Positions 1 through 11,126 of a DNA stretch of 53,433 nt are shown here, one piece after another (position 1 is the stretch's first letter; each line of letters starts with the position of its first letter). The notes under the pieces were generated by a model, which made no database searches, had not been told where the DNA came from, and worked only from the letters and a program-made list of their open reading frames with translations. The translations under genes and the position numbers were made by a program. The stretch spans positions 1 through 53,433 of the forward strand of contig JAFUTI010000036.1 in NCBI GenBank assembly GCA_017471465.1, read 5' to 3'. Source of the stretch: Prevotella sp. Its GTDB lineage: Bacteria > Bacteroidota > Bacteroidia > Bacteroidales > Bacteroidaceae.

Positions 1-82
1 AATCTCATGCTGCCCCTCGACTTGCATGTGTTAAGCCTGTAGCTAGCGTTCATCCTGAGCCAGGATCAAACTCTTCATTGTA
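1..82 (-). rRNA. rrs: 16S ribosomal RNA, 5' end only (partial)
   Basis: The reverse complement reads TACAATGAAGAGTTTGATCC followed by TGGCTCAG and GATGAACGCTAGC. This is the universal 27F region at the start of bacterial 16S rRNA, with the Bacteroidetes-style TACAATG lead-in. Only about the first 82 nt are present; the rest lies beyond the left edge. The mature 5' end at about 82 is placed by comparison with typical Bacteroidetes genes and may be off by a few bases. Confidence 0.97.
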
Positions 83-285
83 TAAAATATCTCTTCTCCA
101 ATAAAGGAAATTCTCTGCACCCAGAACAACTGTCCTTCAATTTCATATTGACGGTTCGTTTCAATTAACCCAAGTACTGTGTAAACACAGCACTCGCTTC
201 TTGTACTACTTGTCTCTGTTTATGGAAATCTTTCAAAGAACTCTTTCTTTTGTCGCTTGTCGAGTGGTGTTCTCTAAAGCGGGTG

Positions 286-317
286 CAAAGGTACGACTTT
301 TTTTGTTACCACCAAAA
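286..317 (-). promoter_or_regulatory. rRNA operon promoter (Bacteroidetes sigma-ABfr type) and leader
   Basis: On the minus strand TTTTGG (317-312) is followed after 18 bp by TACCTTTG (293-286), a close match to the Bacteroidetes consensus TTTG/TAnnTTTG. Transcription would begin near 280 and give a leader of roughly 200 nt before the 16S gene. The leader (83-280) is AT-rich and I see no gene in it. Between 318 and 493 I see only AT-rich sequence, probably the upstream region of the rRNA promoter. Confidence 0.8.
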
Positions 318-493
318 CTTTTCGAGACTTTTTTCGCAAAAATCGCCTATTTTTTTTCGCCTCTTGATTTACGTCAAATGCGAAAGGCGTTACACCTTTA
401 TAAATATATAATAAAGAGGCAACTATATAAAAAACTCTTCCCATAGGTGCTGACAGAAAAAGAGCCGTAGTTCATACTTTTTTGCCCTAACAG

Positions 494-524
494 TTGTATA
501 ATTCAGGAATTATATGTATGTTTG
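494..524 (+). promoter_or_regulatory. Promoter of the HUH transposase gene
   Basis: TTG (494-496), 20 bp spacer, TATGTTTG (517-524). The match to the Bacteroidetes promoter consensus is good. It places the transcription start near 531, downstream of an in-frame ATG at 514, and therefore decides in favour of the ATG at 550 as translation start. Confidence 0.7.
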
Positions 525-549
525 CACACAAATCACGAACAGAGACGAC

Positions 550-1632
550 ATGTCAGACAAGGAGAAATGGCAATGGCAGACGCCAGGCACCGCATGGAAA
601 GGAGCCGCCCTGTATCATATCACCATGACGGTGACCGACCGTCAGCCAGTGTTGGGCGGGCTCATCACACCTCATGACGACCCTGCCAAAACATTTGTGG
701 TGCGCACAGCCTTAGGCGACGCACTGGTGGACTGTCTGATGAGCATACCACGGCATCACCCAGAAGTACGGGTGCTGCATTTCTGCCTTATGCCCGACCA
801 TCTGCACGCCGTGCTGTATGTACAGCGGTCCATGCCCAAGGGCATCGGGACGGTAGCGAGGGGCTTCTGGCAGGCAGCGAAAAAGCTGGGCCGTGCCTGC
901 TCTACCCCTTCTTTCGCCAGCTCTGCCCCTTCTTTCATTACCCCGAATGACATTCGGGAGAAACTAAAAGAAGAGAGCCGGCGGCTGCAGGCGTTCGCCG
1001 CCACACTGCGCGAGCAGATAGGCGACGAGGCCTACTACCGCCTGGCGCCAGTGTTTACAGAAATGCCCTTCATACGGCCAATGGTTCACTACTCACAACT
1101 GCCCAACACCATCCGCTACATAGACATGAACCCCCAGCGGCTGGCTACCAAACGCCTGAAGCCAGGCTTCTTCCGCGTACAGAAAAGCATCGTCATCGGC
1201 GACAGAAGCTACGACGGCGTGGGGAATTTGGCCTTGCTGATGAACGAGCGGTATACCACCGTGCATGTACGCCGACTATTGGTGGAGCAGGCCATCCATG
1301 GCAGTACTGAACCGCTGCGCAACTACAAGAACAGCTGTGTGCTGAAGGCGCGCGACGGAGTGGTGATGGTATCGCCGTTCATTTCGCCAGACGAGAAGCA
1401 GGTGATGCAGGTCCTGCTGCGCGAGCGACATCCGTTTATTCTCCTGACAGACAACGGCTTCCGCGACTACTACAAGCCTGCCGACTTCCTCTTCGATGCG
1501 TGTGCGGAAGGACGTCTGCTCATTCTCAGCCCTTGGCCGTATGACTGCGGAAAACGGCATATCAGCCGTGCCGACTGCGTTGCACTCAACGCCATGGCGG
1601 AAGAGATAGCGGAACAAGAAACAAAAACATGA
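550..1632 (+). CDS. REP-associated-type HUH (Y1) transposase with extra C-terminal domain
   Basis: A 360-residue protein. The N-terminal half has the Y1/IS200-like nuclease features: the HUH-type motif MPDHLHAVL at residues 81-89 (metal-binding His-x-His) and a candidate catalytic Tyr at about 190 in RYIDMNPQR, the layout seen in REP-associated tyrosine transposases (RAYTs). Such enzymes nick single-stranded DNA at hairpins and usually do not form classical insertion sequences. No terminal repeats or neighbouring tnpB are visible. The C-terminal third (about 255-355) reads like a Rossmann/SLOG fold similar to DprA: VVMVSPFISPDEK, then a GRLLILSPW strand, then ISRADCVALNAMAEEI. That assignment is from pattern only. 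I use the ATG at 550, not 514, because the promoter overlaps 514. Residues encoded at 899-940 form a 7-residue duplication. Confidence 0.85.
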   Translation: MSDKEKWQWQTPGTAWKGAALYHITMTVTDRQPVLGGLITPHDDPAKTFVVRTALGDALVDCLMSIPRHHPEVRVLHFCLMPDHLHAVLYVQRSMPKGIGTVARGFWQAAKKLGRACSTPSFASSAPSFITPNDIREKLKEESRRLQAFAATLREQIGDEAYYRLAPVFTEMPFIRPMVHYSQLPNTIRYIDMNPQRLATKRLKPGFFRVQKSIVIGDRSYDGVGNLALLMNERYTTVHVRRLLVEQAIHGSTEPLRNYKNSCVLKARDGVVMVSPFISPDEKQVMQVLLRERHPFILLTDNGFRDYYKPADFLFDACAEGRLLILSPWPYDCGKRHISRADCVALNAMAEEIAEQETKT

Positions 1633-1680
1633 GCAACAAAAAATTTTTGATAATTCTTTAATCAATATAAAAAAAAGTAG

Positions 1681-1688
1681 TATCTTTG
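1681..1688 (+). promoter_or_regulatory. -7 promoter element upstream of secreted protein gene
   Basis: TATCTTTG matches TAnnTTTG exactly and lies 33 bp before the ATG at 1722. The region upstream is very AT-rich; no convincing -33 TTTG at the usual spacing is seen. Confidence 0.6.
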
Positions 1689-1721
1689 TACGCGAAATTT
1701 ACATTTAACGATAGACAACGC

Positions 1722-2909
1722 ATGATGAAACAACATTACAAAATCGCATTTCTCATATACCTGCTTTGTGGAATGGTGACTTCCGCAAAGGCGACTACAG
1801 GGGATATTATTAATGAAGGCTTCTCGGAGTTTACCGGACTTTATGCGAATTCTTCAACTACAGAAAAGAAAGGATGGATCGTTCATGGATGTTCTACAGG
1901 GGCAGGAGCCTATGCTGGAACCATCAAATTGGAATATGTAAACAAAACCTACGGAAATGCATACGCGACCTCACCAACATTTGCAAACCTTACAGAATCA
2001 CATAATGCTGTGATGACCTTTAGAGACTCTAATACAAACGGAAACAAAGCGAGTTTCAAAATTACCATCAATGGCGATGGTTCTTTTCCAAATGGGAAAA
2101 AGACAATTTCAACCACTATCGAAACTGCCCAACAAACGTTTAACAATAACACTGTGAAACTTATTGGTGTCAATACCACCTCCTCGGTAACATTTACATT
2201 AACAAGTACTAACGGTGGCTTTTTCGTCTTAGACGACGTCATCATCTCGACGGCCGATGGTGTGACGCTGACGGACGATGCAGTGAATTCGTTAGTGACA
2301 AAGGTGGCGGACGTGACGGTGGGACGGACGCTGGCAGCAGGTGTATGGAATACGCTCTGCCTGCCGTTTGATGTAGGCAAGAACACGATTGCGCAGGCTA
2401 CGGGAAACGCTGTAGATGGTGTCAGTCTGCGTACGTTCAGTGGCTTTAGCGAGGATGTGCTGACCTTCGCGGCAGTTGACACGGTGACTGCCGGCACACC
2501 ATTCCTGATAAAACTGGCGGAGACATCTGTAGACCCAAAATTCCCGCTGGCAGACCTGAAGGGTAATATCACGGCAGAGACAAGGACGGTCACCTTCAAC
2601 GGCGCCAGCATGACAGGCGTGTTCGACCCCACGGACATCGGCAGCACAGGACTTTTCCTGACGGCCAGCGGCACCCTGAAGAAAGCCAATAGCAACGGTA
2701 GCACGCTGAAAGGACTGCGCGCCTACTTCATCGTGCCGGGCGGCGCGTCAGCCCGTCTGGTGCTTGATGACAACGCTACGGCCATCAAGACGGTGGAAGC
2801 AACGGAGACGGCTGACAGGTGGTACGCGACCGACGGCCGCCTGTTAGGTTCACAGCCCACCCGACGCGGTATTTATATCAGAAACGGACAGAAAGTAATT
2901 ATCAAATAA
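1722..2909 (+). CDS. Secreted protein with T9SS-like C-terminal domain, function unknown
   Basis: About 395 residues. The N-terminus (MMKQHYKIAFLIYLLCGMVT and a following SAKA) is a type I signal peptide. A beta-rich first half (about 30-190) resembles a jelly-roll module, with FVLDDVIIS near its end as often seen in such folds. The second half contains a segment of the kind GVWNTLCLPFDVGKN...LKGLRAYFIVP that recurs in Prevotella and Bacteroides surface proteins. The last 40 residues (RWYATDGRLLGSQPTRRGIY and then IRNGQKVIIK) have the G-R-x...G-I-Y-I...G-K-K-V-x-K pattern of type IX secretion or related sorting domains. An upstream TTG in the same frame overlaps the promoter, so the ATG pair at 1722/1725 is preferred. 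It is followed after 13 nt by a small gene. No enzymatic motif is recognised. Confidence 0.75.
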   Translation: MMKQHYKIAFLIYLLCGMVTSAKATTGDIINEGFSEFTGLYANSSTTEKKGWIVHGCSTGAGAYAGTIKLEYVNKTYGNAYATSPTFANLTESHNAVMTFRDSNTNGNKASFKITINGDGSFPNGKKTISTTIETAQQTFNNNTVKLIGVNTTSSVTFTLTSTNGGFFVLDDVIISTADGVTLTDDAVNSLVTKVADVTVGRTLAAGVWNTLCLPFDVGKNTIAQATGNAVDGVSLRTFSGFSEDVLTFAAVDTVTAGTPFLIKLAETSVDPKFPLADLKGNITAETRTVTFNGASMTGVFDPTDIGSTGLFLTASGTLKKANSNGSTLKGLRAYFIVPGGASARLVLDDNATAIKTVEATETADRWYATDGRLLGSQPTRRGIYIRNGQKVIIK

Positions 2910-2922
2910 GGGAGGAAGAGCC

Positions 2923-3081
2923 ATGAAGAAAAAGACATACAACACACCCGCGACGACACAGATTTCCCTGAAGCCGAGCACGCTTCTCGCCGGATCGCCT
3001 AACAGCCTGAACAGCAACGGCAACTCTATATCTGTCGACCCGGACAACTACGAGGAAGACGACATCCACAACGCCGTCTGA
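2923..3081 (+). CDS. Small protein of 52 residues with LLAGS motif
   Basis: An ORF of 52 codons begins MKKKTYNTPATTQISLKPST, continues LLAGSPNSLN, and ends in an acidic tail (YEEDDIHNAV). GGGAGGAAG lies 6-14 nt before the ATG, an unusually clear Shine-Dalgarno sequence for this phylum. It starts 13 nt after the secreted protein gene and ends 10 nt before a strong terminator, so the two genes form a unit. The layout (MKK-x-Y-x-x-P, a hydrophobic LLAxS stretch near residue 22, an acidic C-terminus) resembles the many small uncharacterised proteins of Prevotella and Bacteroides, from memory. It has no transmembrane segment and no known domain. Function is unknown; a leader-plus-core peptide is possible but unproven. 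Confidence 0.65.
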   Translation: MKKKTYNTPATTQISLKPSTLLAGSPNSLNSNGNSISVDPDNYEEDDIHNAV

Positions 3082-3091
3082 GACAAACCGA

Positions 3092-3125
3092 AAAGAGGGG
3101 ATGCCAACGTGAGCATCCCCTCTTT
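3092..3125. terminator. Bidirectional terminator between convergent genes
   Basis: A perfect 13-bp stem (AAAGAGGGGATGC and its complement) with an 8-nt loop. It lies between the plus-strand small protein gene and the minus-strand OmpA-type gene, with T-rich sequence on both sides. Confidence 0.9.
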
Positions 3126-3148
3126 CCGTATATATACAAAAAATATGG

Positions 3149-4000
3149 TTACTCCTTCGGTGCCTGCCCGATGAGATCCATAAACTCGTCGAGCTTCGGC
3201 GTGATGATAATCTGCGTGCGGCGGTTACGCTGCTTGCCGGTAGCCGTGGCATTGTCGGCAATGGGGTTGTACTCGCCACGACCGCCAGCGGTGAGACGCT
3301 TCGGGTCGACACCATAGCGGGTCTGCAGAGCCTGGACGACACTGGAGGCACGGAGGCAGGAGAGGTCCCAGTTGTTACGGATGTTCTCACGCGTGATGGG
3401 CACGTCGTCGGTGTTACCCTCGATGAGCACGTCGTAGTCGCTGTAGTCCTTGATGATCTTGGCAATCTTCGACAAGGTCTCAGCGGCACGGTCGTTAATC
3501 TCGTAAGAGCCACTCTTATAGAGCATGTTGTCGGCCAGGGAGATATAGACGACACCCTTGAGCACCTGGACATCGACCTCCTTGAGTTCCTCCTTCGAGA
3601 GCGAACGCGTGAGGTTATTCTGCAGGACGAGGTTCAGCGAGTCGCTCTTCGACTTCACCTCTACGAGATGACGGATGTACTGGTTGGACTCGTTGATCTG
3701 GTCGACAAGTTTCTCGATGGAGACATTGTTCTGAGAAGCATTGGTAAGACTCTTGTCGAGCGACGACTGCAGAGCCTGGTAGGCTTTCTTCTGCTCGGCA
3801 AGGGCCTGACGCTGGGCAGCGAGCTGCTCTTCAAGGCTGGTGATACGTGCGTTCTTTCCGGCGAGGTCCTCCTTACTGGCCTGCAGACTGGCCGAGAGAG
3901 ACTTGTTCTCCGTCTGGCACTCGGTGAGTGCCTTCTTGCTGGCGCAGCTGGTCAGCAGCATGGCTGCCACTGCGAGGTTCATGATGATAAGCTTTTTCAT
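3149..4000 (-). CDS. OmpA-family peptidoglycan-associated lipoprotein
   Basis: 283 residues. The signal peptide ends in a lipobox (MLLTSC, Cys19). The residues after it (ASKKAL) lack the acidic surface-export signal, which suggests it faces the periplasm. Residues about 30-95 are a predicted coiled coil rich in Glu, Gln, Lys and Leu. The C-terminal OmpA-like domain spans about 155-275 (YKSGSYEINDRAAETLSKIA, then LIEGNTDD, NWDLSCLRASSV and KQRNRRTQIIITP), carrying the Asp and Arg residues that bind diaminopimelate in this family. It probably anchors the outer membrane to the cell wall. It is transcribed divergently from the M1 peptidase gene and ends at the shared terminator. Confidence 0.92.
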   Translation of the reverse strand: MKKLIIMNLAVAAMLLTSCASKKALTECQTENKSLSASLQASKEDLAGKNARITSLEEQLAAQRQALAEQKKAYQALQSSLDKSLTNASQNNVSIEKLVDQINESNQYIRHLVEVKSKSDSLNLVLQNNLTRSLSKEELKEVDVQVLKGVVYISLADNMLYKSGSYEINDRAAETLSKIAKIIKDYSDYDVLIEGNTDDVPITRENIRNNWDLSCLRASSVVQALQTRYGVDPKRLTAGGRGEYNPIADNATATGKQRNRRTQIIITPKLDEFMDLIGQAPKE

Positions 4001-4058
4001 AATCGTTTTCTGTTAGTGAATAGATGTGCATCACGGGGGACACACGGTTTTTCGGCTG

Positions 4059-4066
4059 CAAATTTA
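4059..4066 (-). promoter_or_regulatory. Possible -7 element of the OmpA-type gene
   Basis: The minus strand reads TAAATTTG (4066 to 4059), 59 bp before the ATG. It fits TAnnTTTG; a -33 element at the standard spacing is not evident. Confidence 0.4.
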
Positions 4067-4129
4067 ATGAATGAACAGACAAAACGAGCGAATAGTTGAT
4101 TTCTTTATGTTTATTTAAAAATTTTTTTG

Positions 4130-4137
4130 TACCTTTG
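4130..4137 (+). promoter_or_regulatory. -7 promoter element of the M1 peptidase-purL-chrA operon
   Basis: TACCTTTG lies 18 bp before the ATG at 4155, the same -7 sequence as in the rRNA promoter. The leader would be very short. An ATG at 4147 is out of play because it meets TGA at its third codon. Confidence 0.65.
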
Positions 4138-4154
4138 CGACGAAAAATGAAACG

Positions 4155-6089
4155 ATGAAACAGATACTGACCATACTGCTCTGTCTGCTGACCCTTGGCG
4201 CAGGTGCACAGAAACGCGAGAAAGGCGTCACGATGACGCTGCCGGAACAGCGTGCAGCAACCATCTCCGACGTACGTTACGACCTGACTTTCAACATACC
4301 CGCCACGCCGAAGGAGCGTCTCCACGGGACGGCCATCGTCAGCTTCCTCCTCAAGGAGAAGGCAGACGTGACCTTCGACTTCCAAGGCCGCTTCTCGGGC
4401 GCCTGCCTGGTAAACGGCAAGAAGCGTGTGGCAACGATGCGCCACGAGCATATCATCATCCCGAAGAAGATAACGAAGAAAGGGCTTAACAGCGTGGAGA
4501 TGAACTTCGTCAGTTCGGAGAAAGCCCTGAAACGTCATAAAGACTACCTGTACACGCTGACGACTCCGGGCAGCGCCAGGCAGTGGTTCCCCTGCTTCGA
4601 CCAGCCAGACCTGCGTGCCACATTTACGACACAGACGAACATGCCGGAGGGATGGAAGGCCCTGGTGAGCGACGGGAAGACGCCGATGTCCACAAGTCAC
4701 TACGCACTGATGGCAGGCCGCTTCGAAGAGCAGCAGCTGACGCGTGACGAGCGCCACCTGCGAGTGCTCTACCGCGACCTGACAGCGGAACAGAAGGAGC
4801 AGCTGCCCAAACTGATGGAAGAGGCCGTCCAGGCACTGCGTTGGACGGAGGGCTATACCGGCATAAAATACCCGTTTGAGACGGTGAACATCGCCATTCT
4901 CCCAAGCGTACCCGAAGACATGGAGCGTCCCGGCGCCATGCTACTGTCCGACAAGGTGTTCTTCCCCAACGAGAAGCCGTCGCGTGACGACCAGCAGCGA
5001 CGTCTGGGAGTGGTAGCCCATGAGGTGGCTCACCAGTGGTTTGGCAGCATCGTGACACAGAACGGCACGGAAGAGACGTGGGCCAAGGAGGTACTGGCCA
5101 ACTTTCTGGCAGACGAGATGACACGTCAGCAGTTGCCAAAGGGCGACCGCGACCTGAACTTCCTGCAAGTCCACCAAGCCCGGGCCCTGGCCTTTGACCG
5201 TACGGACGCTACCCATCCGATAGCCTGGAATCCGGGCAAGCACAACCATGCGGCACTGCTCAGCGACGATATCGTCTGCGACAAGTCGGCGGTGATGATG
5301 CGCGCCCTGGGCGACATCGTGGGTCAGAAACAGCTACAGGGCGCCCTGCAGCAGTTTATCCGCAACAACTATCTCAAGCATGCCTCGTGGGACGAGCTGG
5401 TAGCCATCCTTGACCAGCAGGTTCCGCAGGCCGGCGTCAGGACCTTCAGCGACGTCTGGGTGAAGCAGAAGGGGATGCCCGTCATACACACCACCTACCG
5501 CGACGGCCAGCTCATCATCAGTCAGACCGACCCCCTCGGACGCGGCATCTTCTGGCCGCAGAAGTTCGACATCAGACTCATCTACGACCTGGAGCGCAGC
5601 CGCACCATCACCGTCGAGATGACACATCCCACGGTGAGCATCAAACTGGCCCACCAGCCCAGCAGCATCATCCCCAACTACAGCGGGCGCGGCTACGGAC
5701 GCTTCACACTGGACAAGGCCTATAGCCAGAAGTTGCCGCTGCGACTCATCGTCACCCGCGGCGACCTGCACCGCTATGCCCTGCTGCTGACGCTGTACGA
5801 CAACTACCTTATGGGAAACATACCGCCCAGCTACTTCGGCGAACTCTACCGCGACATGGTAAAAGAGAAGAATCCCCTCATCATGGAGACAGCCATCAGC
5901 CACATGATCAGCATTGCCGCCAACATGCCGCCGCGCGACCGGCAGACCCTGGAGCAGTGTATCATGGACCTGCTGGCCGAGAACCGTCGCCCCGAGTTCC
6001 GGCAGACGGTCGTCAGACAGATGACAGAGAGAGCCACCTCGCCCGCCGTCAGGGAACAGCTACGGCAGATGACGCAAACAACGAACTAA
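4155..6089 (+). CDS. M1-family zinc metallopeptidase (aminopeptidase-like), secreted
   Basis: 644 residues with a signal peptide (MKQILTILLCLLTLGAGAQ). The zinc site of family M1 is intact: HEVAH at 289-293 and the third ligand Glu312 in WAKEVLANF, giving HExxH-x18-E. The substrate-binding GAMEN motif is altered to GAMLL (260-264): the Glu that normally binds the substrate amino terminus is replaced. The N-terminal beta domain covers about 30-200 and the catalytic domain about 205-420, followed by a C-terminal region shorter than in large M1 enzymes. It likely acts in the periplasm on peptides, but the altered exopeptidase motif makes strict aminopeptidase activity uncertain. purL starts 23 nt downstream without a visible promoter between them. 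Confidence 0.88.
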   Translation: MKQILTILLCLLTLGAGAQKREKGVTMTLPEQRAATISDVRYDLTFNIPATPKERLHGTAIVSFLLKEKADVTFDFQGRFSGACLVNGKKRVATMRHEHIIIPKKITKKGLNSVEMNFVSSEKALKRHKDYLYTLTTPGSARQWFPCFDQPDLRATFTTQTNMPEGWKALVSDGKTPMSTSHYALMAGRFEEQQLTRDERHLRVLYRDLTAEQKEQLPKLMEEAVQALRWTEGYTGIKYPFETVNIAILPSVPEDMERPGAMLLSDKVFFPNEKPSRDDQQRRLGVVAHEVAHQWFGSIVTQNGTEETWAKEVLANFLADEMTRQQLPKGDRDLNFLQVHQARALAFDRTDATHPIAWNPGKHNHAALLSDDIVCDKSAVMMRALGDIVGQKQLQGALQQFIRNNYLKHASWDELVAILDQQVPQAGVRTFSDVWVKQKGMPVIHTTYRDGQLIISQTDPLGRGIFWPQKFDIRLIYDLERSRTITVEMTHPTVSIKLAHQPSSIIPNYSGRGYGRFTLDKAYSQKLPLRLIVTRGDLHRYALLLTLYDNYLMGNIPPSYFGELYRDMVKEKNPLIMETAISHMISIAANMPPRDRQTLEQCIMDLLAENRRPEFRQTVVRQMTERATSPAVREQLRQMTQTTN

Positions 6090-6112
6090 AAAACAAAATA
6101 AAAAAAAGAGAC

Positions 6113-9907
<3,795 letters not shown>

Positions 9908-9915
9908 ACTCCGCT

Positions 9916-10491
9916 ATGACTCAACAAATACAAAAAGAATCGAAAGCCCCCCTCCCTTTGGAGGGGTTGGGGGAGGCTTTTACTACCTTCTTTAAGATTG
10001 GCATATTCACCCTCGGGGGTGGATATGCCATGATTCCTTTGATAGAGGAGGAAGTCGTCAACCGTCACAAGTGGGTGTCGAAGGATGAGATGCTCGACCT
10101 GATAGCCATCGCACAGAGCTGTCCTGGCGTCTTCGCCATCAACATTGCCACCTTCATCGGCTATAAGCTGCAGAAGACACGCGGCGCCATCGCCACGACG
10201 ATAGGCACGGCCCTACCCTCGTTTCTCATCATCCTGACCATTGCCATCTTCTTCAAGCAGTTTGAGGACAACAGGGTTGTGGCCGCCATGTTCCGTGGCA
10301 TCCGCCCCGCTGTAGTGGCGCTTATCGCCGTACCGACATTCCGTCTGGGGCAACGCGCTAAGCTGAACAGACACACCATCTGGATTCCCGTCGTCTCGGC
10401 ACTGGCCATCTGGCTTTTAGGCGTTTCACCTATTTATATTATTCTGATAGCGGGTATTGGTGGCTATCTCTACGGAAAAATTAACCAATGA
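9916..10491 (+). CDS. chrA: ChrA-family transporter, first half
   Basis: 191 residues with the ChrA half-domain pattern: FFKIGIFTLGGGYAMIPLIE near the start, then AQSCPGVFAINIATFIGYK and a FRGIRPAVVALI segment, with five to six hydrophobic helices. ChrA proteins are chromate/sulfate-type membrane transporters of the CHR superfamily. Short ones occur as adjacent pairs that probably form a heterodimer. The first about 20 residues before the family begins (ESKAPLPLEGLGEAF) are encoded by the right arm of the palindromic element, so the natural N-terminus seems to have been replaced. It overlaps the next gene by 4 bp (ATGA). The substrate in this organism is unknown. Confidence 0.9.
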   Translation: MTQQIQKESKAPLPLEGLGEAFTTFFKIGIFTLGGGYAMIPLIEEEVVNRHKWVSKDEMLDLIAIAQSCPGVFAINIATFIGYKLQKTRGAIATTIGTALPSFLIILTIAIFFKQFEDNRVVAAMFRGIRPAVVALIAVPTFRLGQRAKLNRHTIWIPVVSALAIWLLGVSPIYIILIAGIGGYLYGKINQ

Positions 10492-11063
10492 TATTCCTCA
10501 GTTTATTCTTCACGTTCTTCAAGATAGGGCTGTTCGGCTTTGGCGGGGGATACGGTATGCTCTCGCTCATACAGCACGAGACGGTAGAGAGCCATCACTG
10601 GTTGTCGACGGCGGAGTTTACCGACATCGTAGCTATCTCGCAGATGACACCAGGCCCCATCGGCATCAACTCGGCCACCTACTGTGGCTACAGTGCCGTC
10701 CATAACGCAGGGTTCGGTCAGTTGATGGCGGTATTAGGCTCAGCAACAGCGACCTTTGCGCTGGTGCTGCCCTCGCTGATACTGATGATCCTGATTAGCC
10801 GCATGTTCATGAAGTTTATGAACACACGCCCCGTGCAGTCGGTCTTCGCCGGACTGCGCCCTGCTGTCGTCGGCCTGCTGGCAGCAGCGACACTCCTGCT
10901 CTGCAACAGAGAGAACTTCTCGGCACCGACAGAGGACACATGGCAGTTCTGTGTCAGCATAGCACTCTTTGCCGCCACCGCCTTCGGCACGGGCTATCTG
11001 AAGATCAACCCCATCCTGATGATCGGCTGTGCCGCCTTTGCCGGACTGTTGCTGCTCTACTGA
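10488..11063 (+). CDS. chrA: ChrA-family transporter, second half
   Basis: 191 residues, beginning directly in the family pattern: FFKIGLFGFGGGYGMLSLIQ, then ISQMTPGPIGINSATYCGY and VFAGLRPAVVGLLAAA. It differs from the first half by TPGP where the first has CPGV, the usual asymmetry of paired CHR proteins. About six membrane helices are expected. Its start codon overlaps the stop of the preceding gene in ATGA, indicating translational coupling. It is the last gene of the apparent peptidase-purL-chrA-chrA operon and ends at a strong hairpin. Confidence 0.92.
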   Translation: MIFLSLFFTFFKIGLFGFGGGYGMLSLIQHETVESHHWLSTAEFTDIVAISQMTPGPIGINSATYCGYSAVHNAGFGQLMAVLGSATATFALVLPSLILMILISRMFMKFMNTRPVQSVFAGLRPAVVGLLAAATLLLCNRENFSAPTEDTWQFCVSIALFAATAFGTGYLKINPILMIGCAAFAGLLLLY

Positions 11064-11070
11064 AAACAAA

Positions 11071-11107
11071 GATAGCGTGGCCACCAGTGTTGACTGACCA
11101 CGCTATC
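11071..11107. terminator. Hairpin terminator between convergent chrA and SusD-like genes
   Basis: A perfect 10-bp stem (GATAGCGTGG ... CCACGCTATC) with a 17-nt loop, 8 bp after the chrA stop and 20 bp from the stop of the convergent SusD-like gene. It probably serves both strands. Confidence 0.75.
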
Positions 11108-11126
11108 ATAATACGGCATCAAATCT

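Noticed and set aside
201-446. 81-codon ORF upstream of the 16S gene
   Set aside because: It lies across the rRNA promoter and leader on the opposite strand, has no recognisable protein features and very AT-rich codons.
514-549. Upstream ATG extending the transposase by 12 codons
   Set aside because: The -7 box TATGTTTG overlaps these codons, so the mRNA should start after the upstream ATG.
3092-3125. Stem-loop considered as a REP or attenuator
   Set aside because: Position between two convergent stops and flanking T/A runs fit an ordinary bidirectional terminator.
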